DNA of 13,135 bases from CAYRMV01 sp964425255 (GCA_964425255.1 CAYRMV010000095.1:1-13135); one strand, 5' to 3'; positions 1 to 6,699 are shown, numbered from the stretch's first letter. Translations and numbers: made by a program. The notes: generated from the letters alone by a model not told the origin.

Positions 1-130
1 AAATTTTATAAATAAATCGTTTGTTATGTAAATTTTGCATTTTATTATTTTTTTATAAAATAAAAATAAAAACTTAAAAATTAAAAAAACCTGTTTAACC
101 CACCTCTTTTCCCAATTCCCCCCTTTATTG

Positions 131-1387
131 TTATACTAACATTGTTACTGGATTTTCCAAGTAACCTTTTAGTGTTTGCAAAAATGCTGCTCCAGAAGCA
201 CCATCAACGACACGGTGGTCACAAGAAAGGGTTACTTTCATGATGTTTCCTGGGACAATTTGACCGTTTTTCACAACTGGAACTTCGTTTATTCCTCCAA
301 CAGCTAAAATACAGCTATCTGGTGGGTTTACGATTGCAGTAAATGATTCAATTCCAAACATTCCTAAATTAGAAATCGTAAATGTATTTCCTTCCCAATC
401 AGACGGTTGAAGTTTTTTATCTTTTGCTTTTTTCGCATATTCACGCACTTCCTCGCCAATTTGGGCAAGCCCTTTTGTATCAGCAAAACGTACAACTGGA
501 ACAAGAAGGCCTTCGTCAACAGCAACAGCAACACCAATGTGAATGTGTTGATTACGTCGAATGACATCTCCCAACCAAGATGAGTTGATTGTTGGGTGTT
601 TTCTCAACGACATAGCTACAGATTTCAATACCATATCATTGAAAGAAATTTTCACTCCTTCGGTAGCGTTCATTGCTTTTCGTGCAGCGATAGCATTGTC
701 CATATTGATATCTAAAGTCAGATAAAAATGAGGGGCAGTGAATTTACTTTCAGCTAAACGACGAGCAATGGTTTTACGCATTTGCGAGATTGGCTCATCA
801 ACATATGATTCTTGACCTACAGGAGCAGAAGTAAAATTAGCTGCTGCAGGAGTGTAAGGAACATAATGATCCACATCTCGTTTTACAATGCGACCTGCAT
901 CACCTGTACCAGCAACAAGGTTCAAATCGATCCCTTTTTCATCGGCCAATTTCTTCGCAAGTGGAGAAGCTAATACTCTGCCGTTTGAAGTTGAAACATT
1001 TGTTTGAGGAGCAGCAACAGGAGCTGGAGTTGATTTAACTTCAACAGCTTTAACTGGCTCTGGATTTACTGCTTCTTTTTCTGCTTTTGGTGTTTCAGTG
1101 ACAGATGTATTTGACCCTGCATTTGCTAACAAAGAAGAAATGTCTTCACCTGCTTGTCCGATGACTGCAAGAACAGCATTTACGGGAGCAGCTTTACCAG
1201 TTTCAACACCAATATGAAGTAAGACACCATCATAGAACGATTCAAATTCCATAGTTGCCTTATCTGTTTCGATTTCAGCAAGTACTTCACCTGAACTTAC
1301 AGCATCACCTACTTTTTTATTCCATTGAGCAACAACACCTTCAGTCATTGTATCACTCAATTTCGGCATATATACGATTTCAGCCAT
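131..1387 (-). CDS. pdhC: Pyruvate dehydrogenase complex E2, dihydrolipoyllysine-residue acetyltransferase
   Basis: Cytoplasmic core subunit of the pyruvate dehydrogenase complex; it transfers the acetyl group from its lipoyl arm to CoA. The 418 residues show the standard layout. A single lipoyl domain covers about residues 1-78, with the lipoylated Lys43 in ETDKATMEF. A flexible Ala/Pro/Glu/Lys linker spans about 95-135. The peripheral subunit-binding domain covers about 137-175 (VLASPLAKKLA, then GTGDAGRIVKRDV). The catalytic domain runs from about 195 to 418 and ends with DHRVVDG, giving active-site His391 and Asp395. The start follows the pdhA stop by 11 bases, so the two genes should share one mRNA. 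Some family members carry two or three lipoyl domains; this one has one. A branched-chain or 2-oxoglutarate E2 is the alternative, but the pdhA-type partner argues for pyruvate. Confidence 0.95.
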   Translation of the reverse strand: MAEIVYMPKLSDTMTEGVVAQWNKKVGDAVSSGEVLAEIETDKATMEFESFYDGVLLHIGVETGKAAPVNAVLAVIGQAGEDISSLLANAGSNTSVTETPKAEKEAVNPEPVKAVEVKSTPAPVAAPQTNVSTSNGRVLASPLAKKLADEKGIDLNLVAGTGDAGRIVKRDVDHYVPYTPAAANFTSAPVGQESYVDEPISQMRKTIARRLAESKFTAPHFYLTLDINMDNAIAARKAMNATEGVKISFNDMVLKSVAMSLRKHPTINSSWLGDVIRRNQHIHIGVAVAVDEGLLVPVVRFADTKGLAQIGEEVREYAKKAKDKKLQPSDWEGNTFTISNLGMFGIESFTAIVNPPDSCILAVGGINEVPVVKNGQIVPGNIMKVTLSCDHRVVDGASGAAFLQTLKGYLENPVTMLV

Positions 1388-1398
1388 TTCTTTTTCTT

Positions 1399-2451
1399 TT
1401 AGTATTCTTTAATGTAAGGATAATCTGTTTGAACGTAAACATCTTCGTACAATTCATGTGCTTCTGGGTAAGGAGAATTCTCTGCAAATTCAACAGATTC
1501 TTCCACTTCTTTTTTCACCCAATCTTGAATTTCTTGAATTTCAGTATCGGACAACCATTTGTTCTCCTTAATCATGTTCAAACAATGTTCAATCGGATCT
1601 TGTTCCATCCATTCAGAAACCTCTTCTTTTGTACGGTATTTTTGAGGATCAGACATTGAGTGACCTTTATAACGATACGTTCGAATATCAAGTAAAGAAG
1701 GTCCATCCCCACGACGAGCACGTTCAACTGCTTCTTCAATTGCTTCATGAACAGCTTCAGGCGACATTCCATTTACTGATTTTGAAGGCATATCATATGA
1801 AAGTCCAATTTTTGACAAATCTGTTACATTCGTTGTACGCTCAACTGATGTCCCCATAGCATAATTGTTATTCTCAATAATATAAATCACTGGAAGTTTC
1901 CAATTCATTGCCATATTAAACGTTTCGTGCAAAGCGCCTTGACGAACAGCTCCATCCCCCATTGAAACGAAGACAACATTATCTGTTCCGTTGTATTTTT
2001 CAGCGAATGCAACACCAGTACCCATTGGAATTTGAGCTCCAACAATACCATGACCACCCATAAAGTTTTTTTCTTTGTCGAAAAAGTGCATGGATCCACC
2101 CTTCCCTTTCGAGCAACCAGTTACACGGCCATATAGCTCAGCCATTAAAACACGTGGATCTGTACCTAGTCCTAGCGGATGAGCATGATCACGGTAAGCA
2201 GTCATGTGTTTATCAGTTGGACGTGAAGCGCTTACAGTTCCAGCTACAACTGCCTCTTGACCAATGTAAAGGTGACAGAATCCTCCGAATTTTTGTTGAA
2301 TATACAATTGACCTGCTTTTTCCTCGAATTTTCGCATCAGAAGCATGTCTTTGTACCATTTCACGTATGTTTCCTTTGAAAACTTCGTTCCTTTAGAAGC
2401 AACACTTTTTTTGGTTGACTTTGAAGGAGCAATATTGTTTTTTGTAGCCAT
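1399..2451 (-). CDS. pdhA: Pyruvate dehydrogenase E1 component, alpha subunit
   Basis: Thiamine-diphosphate-dependent alpha subunit of the E1 heterotetramer that decarboxylates pyruvate and acetylates E2. It is 350 residues long. The ThDP/Mg motif starts at Gly165-Asp166-Gly167 and ends at the Asn cluster 194-196 (IIENNNYAMGT). The conserved loop RYKGHSMSDPQKYR, which contains the phosphorylatable serines in eukaryotic homologues, is present near residue 260. The first 23 residues (Lys/Ser/Thr-rich) precede the usual beginning of the family fold at about KFSKETYVKWY, so this is a short N-terminal extension. The promoter position supports the ATG at 2451. No E1-beta gene lies beside it; in many Bacteroidota that gene is elsewhere on the chromosome (recollection). 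First gene of the pdhA-pdhC operon. Confidence 0.95.
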   Translation of the reverse strand: MATKNNIAPSKSTKKSVASKGTKFSKETYVKWYKDMLLMRKFEEKAGQLYIQQKFGGFCHLYIGQEAVVAGTVSASRPTDKHMTAYRDHAHPLGLGTDPRVLMAELYGRVTGCSKGKGGSMHFFDKEKNFMGGHGIVGAQIPMGTGVAFAEKYNGTDNVVFVSMGDGAVRQGALHETFNMAMNWKLPVIYIIENNNYAMGTSVERTTNVTDLSKIGLSYDMPSKSVNGMSPEAVHEAIEEAVERARRGDGPSLLDIRTYRYKGHSMSDPQKYRTKEEVSEWMEQDPIEHCLNMIKENKWLSDTEIQEIQDWVKKEVEESVEFAENSPYPEAHELYEDVYVQTDYPYIKEY

Positions 2452-2473
2452 AAAGACGTAATTTTTCGAATCG

Positions 2474-2502
2474 CAAATATAGTAAGAAACTTTTTAAACC
2501 AA
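2474..2502 (-). promoter_or_regulatory. Bacteroidota-type promoter for pdhA-pdhC
   Basis: On the minus strand, TATATTTG (2481-2474) matches the Bacteroidota -7 consensus TAnnTTTG exactly. A TTG (2502-2500) lies 18 bases upstream of it as the -33 element. The -7 box ends 22 bases before the pdhA ATG, predicting a short 5' leader. Assignment rests on motif match and position only. Confidence 0.7.
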
Positions 2503-2619
2503 TCAGATTCCAAGGAGCTCAGTAAAAATTCGTTCGATTATTTATTCGATTTCACATTTTACTCGTTGCATAATAAAATTATGTATCACAAAATGAGAAA
2601 TAAATACAGTAGAAATGAA

Positions 2620-3426
2620 TTATTTCCTTTCTGGAATTTTGAAACAACCTTTAAGTTCATCTAAAGGAATTTCAACAATAGTTGGTCCCATAACATAAGG
2701 ACCGATTTCGTATGCATTAAATTCCATTATGAAATTTGCCCCTGAAATAGCAAAGTTTCCATTGTAACTGAAAATCCCATTATCAAACCAAAAACCTTCA
2801 TCTATCAAATTAGCTTCTGGTGAAAGATCCCTTGAAATTCGAAAATATTTCTCTACAATTTGATTGAATTTATCCCGATTTGTAACCCAATCATCAATAT
2901 AGACATCTCTTCCATTTGATTTTTTTTTCCAAATATTCTCTGAAAACCCATTCGGATGAGCACCTCCTGTGTACGTATAAACAGACATTGAAACAAGAAC
3001 AAAGTCTTTCCATTCGTCAATCACTTCAACAGTTGCCTCATAAGACCAAACGCCAAAAGTTTCACTTTCTTTTTCAAATTCCTTAAAACTACTATTGAAT
3101 GCAGTTAATCTTTCATTAAAAAAAGCTGGATTCACTGTTTTGTATGTATATTTAGGAGCTTCAAAATGCGAAGTAAACCAAATATAACTTCCAATCAGTG
3201 CATTCACAGAATCTTGATAAGCTTCTTTTGGCTGTGCATATAAACGATAAGTAATCGCATTTTCAACCGTATCTGTTCCAGAATTTGAAATTAATTCTTT
3301 CGATTCCTTTCCAGAAATAAACATTTGATTATCCGGAGATTTAACCAATTCATCCGTGGCTTTTTTTGTAAAACAAGAAGTAACAAAACCCAGCAACAAA
3401 AAACTTAAGATCAGCTTCTTAAACAT
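2620..3426 (-). CDS. DUF3298 (RsiV-like) domain lipoprotein
   Basis: Predicted membrane-anchored lipoprotein of unknown function. From the chosen start the N-terminus is MFKKLILSFLLLGFVTSC, a classic lipoprotein signal with lipobox VTSC and lipidated Cys18. The ORF is also open from an ATG at 3447, but that adds seven polar residues before the signal and overlaps cdd, so 3426 is preferred (268 residues, 10-base gap after the cdd stop). The C-terminal two thirds resemble the DUF4163/DUF3298 pair: YTYTGGAHPNG at about residues 151-161 is the DUF3298 signature, and NAYEIGPYVMGP near 237-248 is the usual closing strand. Known members include the extracytoplasmic part of the anti-sigma factor RsiV, but no anti-sigma domain or partner sigma factor is visible here. 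Likely co-transcribed with cdd. Confidence 0.8.
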   Translation of the reverse strand: MFKKLILSFLLLGFVTSCFTKKATDELVKSPDNQMFISGKESKELISNSGTDTVENAITYRLYAQPKEAYQDSVNALIGSYIWFTSHFEAPKYTYKTVNPAFFNERLTAFNSSFKEFEKESETFGVWSYEATVEVIDEWKDFVLVSMSVYTYTGGAHPNGFSENIWKKKSNGRDVYIDDWVTNRDKFNQIVEKYFRISRDLSPEANLIDEGFWFDNGIFSYNGNFAISGANFIMEFNAYEIGPYVMGPTIVEIPLDELKGCFKIPERK

Positions 3427-3436
3427 ATGATAATAT

Positions 3437-3907
3437 TTACATTCCAAATGGAAAAATCAATAAATCGGTTCCTTTTTGAAAAACAAAGGTTCTACCTCCT
3501 TCCGAAACCAAAATAACCTTCATATTTTTTCTATATCTTCTTTCAGACTCTGCAATAACTTGTCGACAAGAACCACAAGGAGACACACAATCATCTGGTT
3601 TTATCAAATCACCTTTTGCAACAATCACTAACAACGCAACAGGTGTAGTAGGAAAATTTGCTCCAGCTGAAAAAAGAGCAACTCGTTCGGCGCACAATCC
3701 AGAAGGATAAGCAATATTTTCTTGATTGTTCCCTTCGACTATTTCACCATTATCCAATAAAGCAATGGCTCCAACATGAAATTTACTGTAGGGTGCATAC
3801 GCTCTATCAGCAACTTCAAAAGCCCTAACTACCAAATCTATTTCATGTGAGTTCAATTCTGAAAAATGAGCATATTCAAGATATTCAATTTGAATCGATT
3901 TTTGCAT
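3437..3907 (-). CDS. cdd: Cytidine deaminase
   Basis: Zinc-dependent hydrolytic deamination of cytidine and deoxycytidine to uridine and deoxyuridine in pyrimidine salvage; cytoplasmic. The 156 residues include the substrate-binding segment PYSKFHVGA (40-47) and the catalytic Cys72-Ala73-Glu74 in GLCAERVALFSAG, where Glu74 is the proton shuttle. The remaining zinc ligands Cys111 and Cys114 lie in SPCGSCRQV. The C-terminus closes with LLIFPFGM, as is usual for the homotetrameric class. Length is slightly above the usual 130-140 because of about 20 N-terminal residues. It is followed by the DUF3298 lipoprotein. From memory, cdd sits near pdhA in several Flavobacteriia, often with the T9SS genes porU/porV; those genes are absent from this window. 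Confidence 0.93.
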   Translation of the reverse strand: MQKSIQIEYLEYAHFSELNSHEIDLVVRAFEVADRAYAPYSKFHVGAIALLDNGEIVEGNNQENIAYPSGLCAERVALFSAGANFPTTPVALLVIVAKGDLIKPDDCVSPCGSCRQVIAESERRYRKNMKVILVSEGGRTFVFQKGTDLLIFPFGM

Positions 3908-3927
3908 ATTAGTAATTCTATTAAATT

Positions 3928-3935
3928 CAAAAGTA
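3928..3935 (-). promoter_or_regulatory. Probable -7 promoter element for cdd
   Basis: On the minus strand TACTTTTG matches TAnnTTTG exactly and ends 20 bases before the cdd ATG at 3907. No TTG was found at the expected -33 distance, so the promoter is supported by the -7 box alone. Confidence 0.5.
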
Positions 3936-4029
3936 GTTTATAAATGTTTAAATTGTATGAATTAAACTCAATAAAATCAAAAGATTGAATACTAAATCGA
4001 ATTTAAATTAGACAAGCCCTATTTTAATT

Positions 4030-4569
4030 TCAACTACTCGGTTTCAAAGTGTTAACTGGTGTCATAGAATTAGAACTCAATGCAAATGATTCAAAATCAG
4101 TCTGAATCAATTTCCAATGCCGTTCCCATCTTTTGTAAACAAAGGGAGAAAATTTATGTTCGCTTGTATCTTGTTGGATCACAACATTGTAGTTTGAAGA
4201 GAAATAATACGAAAACTCAAACAACTCAAACTTCAACCCCAATGGTGAATTCGTTACTCCTGTAACAACATCAAAATCAAACAACTGTTTTTGTAATTCG
4301 CGTTTCTTAATCACTATTTTCCCTTGTTTGCCTGCCATCAAAAGACATAATATCGCGTAATTTTTGTACATGATTTTGGTTTTCACCTGCGCGGCCGTTT
4401 TGGTATGCTTTCGCAATTCAGCATGGTAACGATTTCGACAATGATCATCACAATAAATCTTGTCCGATCGACCGTAATAGGGTTTGTCGCAAACACAGCA
4501 TAAACGTTGAGCTACTTTTAACGAGTTTCCATCTATTTTTCCTTTGGATGTAGTTTGAATATTTGTCAT
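4030..4569 (-). CDS. Zinc-ribbon protein of unknown function (GRSDK/CRN family)
   Basis: A 179-residue predicted cytoplasmic protein with no signal or membrane segment. Its N-terminal part carries a treble-clef or ribbon-like zinc site, Cys24-x2-Cys27 and Cys40-x3-Cys44, around the block GRSDKIYCDDHCRNRYH. I recognise this block from small uncharacterised proteins common in Flavobacteriia. In those, as here, it is followed by a basic helical stretch (about 49-70), a KKRELQKQLFDFD-like segment and a short beta-rich end. Cys25 is an extra cysteine. The C-terminal tail after about residue 150 is longer than I recall for the family and Ser/Thr-rich. Nucleic-acid binding is plausible from the zinc site and basic charge but is not shown. 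It stands alone, with gene-free DNA on both sides. Confidence 0.7.
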   Translation of the reverse strand: MTNIQTTSKGKIDGNSLKVAQRLCCVCDKPYYGRSDKIYCDDHCRNRYHAELRKHTKTAAQVKTKIMYKNYAILCLLMAGKQGKIVIKKRELQKQLFDFDVVTGVTNSPLGLKFELFEFSYYFSSNYNVVIQQDTSEHKFSPFVYKRWERHWKLIQTDFESFALSSNSMTPVNTLKPSS

Positions 4570-4730
4570 AAAAGGGTTTTTAATTACAATTTTTACCTGA
4601 AGTTAGTGAATATGTTTGGATGTTGCAAGAGGTTGGAGAGTTTTTTTTGAAATTATTAAATTTTGTAAGAGGCTAGCTTGTAGATTGTTATAGTGAATAG
4701 TTTTGAAATTTGCAAGTGAAATTTTAAAAT

Positions 4731-4777
4731 AGTCGTTTTTAATCGTTAGAAACGGCTATCACCTTGAAAACATTGAG
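4731..4777. repeat. Hairpin direct repeat, copy 1
   Basis: 47-base unit differing from copy 2 (4926-4972) at three positions: one in the hairpin arm and two adjacent bases after it. The 5' part folds as arms TAGTCGTTT and AAACGGCTA, with one G-T type pair, around an 11-base loop TTAATCGTTAG. The 3' part ends CCTTGAAAACATTGAG. Unit starts are 195 bases apart. Confidence 0.85.
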
Positions 4778-4925
4778 CTTCTTTAAATCTAACTCTAAAA
4801 CAAGACTTATAATCAAACGAAAATATCTTGTAATTTGACTCAAGTAAAAGTTAAATTTTAAAAATACATGAAGTAATAACATAATTAACAATTTTCACGA
4901 ATTCCACAAGCCATTTTTCAACTTA

Positions 4926-4972
4926 GCCGTTTTTAATCGTTAGAAACGGCTATACCCTTGAAAACATTGAGT
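4926..4972. repeat. Hairpin direct repeat, copy 2
   Basis: Second copy, same orientation, 44 of 47 bases identical to copy 1. Here the arms TAGCCGTTT (from 4925) and AAACGGCTA are perfectly complementary over 9 bp with the same 11-base loop. It ends 19 bases from the methyltransferase stop codon. No T-run follows the stem on either strand, so a canonical intrinsic terminator is unlikely. Confidence 0.85.
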
Positions 4973-4991
4973 TTCCCCAATCAATCATTTT

Positions 4992-5648
4992 TTAAAACCC
5001 ACTCCCCAACTCTTTCTTTGCTATAACAATCGTATGTTTTTCTAAAACCTCTTCTGATCGATAGAAATCAACTTTCAAAATTTGTATTTCATGAAAACCA
5101 TTTTCCTTTAGTCCATTTTTTAATACTGCTAAATCATGATAATTAAAATAAACCCGATCACCTGAACTACCTGTTTGAAATCCACAATCTTTTATATCCC
5201 CTTCTAGAAAACTAAAATAGAAGATGCCTTTATCATTTAGCAGAAAACTACAACTTTCAAAAAATTCCTTGCATTCTTTTTCTGAAATATAAGGAATAAA
5301 AAATCCAGAAATAATGGCATCAAATTTCAAATTAAGTGTTCGAATATTTCTTCCATCCATCTCAGCAAATTTTGCTTGTGGATTGTTGATTTTTGCAAGT
5401 TCAATCATATTAGGCGAAATATCAATACCAAAAATAGCTAGATCAGGTCTTTTGGAAAATAAATATTTAGTTATGTTTCCAGGGCCACAACCAATATCCA
5501 TAACTTTCGCTTGTAATGGTAGGGATTCACAAAATTTATCATACGATTTGTCATAAAAATCCAAATTCATGAACTTTTCATCATACAACTTCGCAACTTT
5601 GTTCCATGTTTCAAACGTTTCGATATACCTATCTTTTGGTTGATCCAT
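4992..5648 (-). CDS. Class I SAM-dependent methyltransferase
   Basis: Predicted soluble methyltransferase of 218 residues; substrate unknown. Rossmann-fold motif I is VMDIGCGPGNIT (about 49-60). The acidic residue that binds the SAM ribose is Asp76 in GIDISPNM, with motif II-like AEMDGRNI near 96-102 and a motif IV-like FDAIISGFFIPYI at 109-121. This matches the Methyltransf_11/25 type of small-molecule enzymes (ubiquinone/menaquinone-like or natural-product), not the DNA or rRNA families. It starts 3 bases after the stop of the DinB-like remnant, which itself overlaps arr, so all three should share one transcript. The pairing with arr may point to antibiotic or metabolite modification, but that is inference from position only. 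Confidence 0.85.
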   Translation of the reverse strand: MDQPKDRYIETFETWNKVAKLYDEKFMNLDFYDKSYDKFCESLPLQAKVMDIGCGPGNITKYLFSKRPDLAIFGIDISPNMIELAKINNPQAKFAEMDGRNIRTLNLKFDAIISGFFIPYISEKECKEFFESCSFLLNDKGIFYFSFLEGDIKDCGFQTGSSGDRVYFNYHDLAVLKNGLKENGFHEIQILKVDFYRSEEVLEKHTIVIAKKELGSGF

Positions 5649-5651
5649 TCT

Positions 5652-5825
5652 TTAATTGATTTTTGAAAGAATTTTTTTAATCAATGAAATCTGTCCCAAG
5701 TGATAGTAACTATGTTCTATTTGTGCTTCAATATTGAGGGCATAGCTTCCATATTCTTCTTTAAATTTCCCATCGAGTAAAACTTCTCTTAATCGATTTG
5801 CTAATTCAGTTTGTTTATTCATCAT
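5652..5825 (-). pseudogene. Internally deleted DinB-family gene remnant (57 codons)
   Basis: The reading frame MMNKQTELANRLREVLLDGK (1-20), then FKEEYGSYALNIEAQ, then IEHSYYHLGQISLIKK joins two segments that I recognise as the first helix and the last helix of Bacteroidota DinB-like/DUF1572-type proteins, which are normally about 150 residues. The central part, including the first metal-binding histidine helix, is missing, and the frame is intact across the joint near codons 20-22 (around 5760-5768). The C-terminal His38-x3-His42 pair, two of the three usual metal ligands, remains. The start overlaps the arr stop (starts at 5825 or 5822 are both possible) and the stop lies 3 bases before the methyltransferase ATG. 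It may be a decayed gene kept in frame for translational coupling, or a real microprotein. Homology is from memory. Confidence 0.65.
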
Positions 5826-6249
5826 TCAATGATTTTATTCCTTGCTTTTTCATTTCGACAAGTGCATTTTTCATTTTTTCAACCTGTTCTTTAGGGTGAC
5901 CTTGCCATGCATTTACTTCACCTACTATACGAAGCGGATGAATTGTACGATATGATTTAGTTGGATTTCCTGGGAATTTTTTATCTGTTAAATCAGGGTC
6001 ATTTTCTATCTCTCCTGTTGGCTCCACTAAATAAATGCGTTCTTTCCCTTCCCCTTGTGCTAATTCAGCGCCCCAAATTGCAGCATCTAACGTTGAAGTT
6101 AAAAAAATATATCTAGCTTTATTTTGTTCTCCATAATTGGATTTTTTTCCGGTTTCAATAAAGTCTCCAAGTTTCAATTCAGCTTTTGTTCCATGAAAAT
6201 AAGTTTGTTGAAATTGTGTTGCAGCGTTTGTTCCTATCTTTTCTTTCAT
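5815..6249 (-). CDS. arr: NAD+-rifampin ADP-ribosyltransferase
   Basis: Transfers ADP-ribose from NAD+ to the C23 hydroxyl of rifamycins, inactivating them. The 144 residues match the compact Arr family (about 140) from end to end: YFHGTKAELKLGDFI (17-31), SNYGEQNKARYIFLT, LDAAIWGAELAQGEG (55-68), IYLVEPTGEIENDPDLTD, the hallmark KKFPGNPTKSYRT (90-102), and PLRIVGEV..WQGH. His19 and Asp84 fall at the positions I recall as functionally important in the Mycobacterium smegmatis enzyme. It is the first gene of the arr/DinB-remnant/methyltransferase operon; its stop overlaps the next start. No convincing TAnnTTTG promoter was found upstream. Whether this copy gives resistance is unproven; chromosomal arr homologues are widespread in environmental bacteria. 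Confidence 0.93.
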   Translation of the reverse strand: MKEKIGTNAATQFQQTYFHGTKAELKLGDFIETGKKSNYGEQNKARYIFLTSTLDAAIWGAELAQGEGKERIYLVEPTGEIENDPDLTDKKFPGNPTKSYRTIHPLRIVGEVNAWQGHPKEQVEKMKNALVEMKKQGIKSLNDE

Positions 6250-6438
6250 AATTCGAGTTTAAAAATATCTATAATGAAATTCTCATTTTTCAACATGCAA
6301 ACAATTAAATGAATTCCAACCCGTTACCAACAATATTCTTACTGATTTATTGATTTTCTTGCATTTAATAATCAATCAAAAATTTAATATATCTAATATG
6401 GATCAAAGTGTCCAACAACTCATTTAACATGTTGTTTT

Positions 6439-6570
6439 TCAAAATCTTTTAACTTCAATCGAAAACTTACTCAATCGAAAATCGTACTTTTTTGTTCGCA
6501 TAAATGGCTTTTTCTTGAAGAGCCAAATAAAGAAAATGATTAAATATATCAACCAAAAGAATAGTATCAT
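6439..6570 (-). CDS. Possible small single-pass membrane protein, 43 aa
   Basis: An ATG-to-TGA frame between arr and mtaB. The first 18 residues are almost wholly hydrophobic and aromatic (MILFFWLIYLIIFFIWLF), followed by KKKPFMRTKKYDF and a basic tail ending EVKRF, which fits a single membrane helix with a positive cytoplasmic tail. There is no recognised family. A weak -7-like TACCTTTA lies 17 bases upstream of the ATG but differs from consensus in the last base and lacks a well-spaced -33. AT-rich DNA readily yields Phe/Ile/Leu/Lys frames by chance, so this is a candidate only. Confidence 0.25.
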   Translation of the reverse strand: MILFFWLIYLIIFFIWLFKKKPFMRTKKYDFRLSKFSIEVKRF

Positions 6571-6609
6571 TGTTTGTTTTTAAGTAAAGGTAAAACAAAA
6601 ATGAACTTT

Positions 6610-6649
6610 TTTTCATTCAAAAAGGATGAATTCTAGTTTTGAATGAAAA
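6610..6649. repeat. Perfect 13-bp inverted repeat upstream of mtaB
   Basis: TTTTCATTCAAAA (6610-6622) and TTTTGAATGAAAA (6637-6649) are exact reverse complements separated by 14 bases. The repeat ends 42 bases before the mtaB -7 box. No T-run follows the stem on either strand, so it does not look like an intrinsic terminator. It could be a regulator-binding site or an mRNA hairpin. Confidence 0.75.
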
Positions 6650-6691
6650 CACATCTAAAATTGACACGATAATAATGTCTTCGAAATTCAC

Positions 6692-6699
6692 TATTTTTG
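6692..6699 (+). promoter_or_regulatory. -7 promoter element for the mtaB operon
   Basis: TATTTTTG matches the Bacteroidota TAnnTTTG consensus and is followed by the common C-A-C context. It ends only 10 bases before the mtaB ATG, so the transcript leader would be a few bases long or absent. There is no clear TTG at the usual -33 spacing; a TTG at 6661-6663 is too far away. Confidence 0.55.

Larger units (their letters stand above)
4570..4991. other. Gene-free stretch carrying two hairpin repeats
   Basis: These 422 bases contain no convincing gene. The only structured content is a pair of direct 47-base repeats (4731-4777 and 4926-4972). A 47-codon minus-strand reading frame (4882 to 4739) ends inside the first repeat, but its AT-driven composition gives no reason to call it a gene. 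No good TAnnTTTG promoter was found for the zinc-ribbon gene. Confidence 0.6.

Noticed and set aside
1..130. Terminator hairpin downstream of pdhC
   Set aside because: The region is very AT-rich with many short A/T complementarities, but no distinct stem followed by a T-run could be singled out.
2569..2583. Small palindrome CATAAT-AAA-ATTATG between pdhA and the lipoprotein gene
   Set aside because: Only 6-bp all-A/T-dominated arms in an AT-rich spacer; this is expected by chance and not placed at a promoter.
3427..3447. ATG at 3447 as the start of the DUF3298 lipoprotein
   Set aside because: It would place seven polar residues before the lipoprotein signal and overlap cdd; the ATG at 3426 gives a standard signal with lipobox.
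4739..4882. 47-codon minus-strand ORF ending in repeat copy 1
   Set aside because: Composition is dominated by AT-rich codons (Leu, Phe, Ile, Lys), with no recognised family and no promoter. The shared C-terminal codons are explained by the DNA repeat itself.
4925..4953. Intrinsic terminator for the methyltransferase operon
   Set aside because: The stem is good, but no T-run follows it in the minus direction (the next bases are AGTTGAAAAATGG), and an identical element lies 195 bases further on with no gene between.
4731..4972. Integron attC sites or a CRISPR array
   Set aside because: Only two units with a 148-base spacer. The GTTAGAA in the loop does not fit the attC core GTTRRRY, and no integrase or Cas gene is present.
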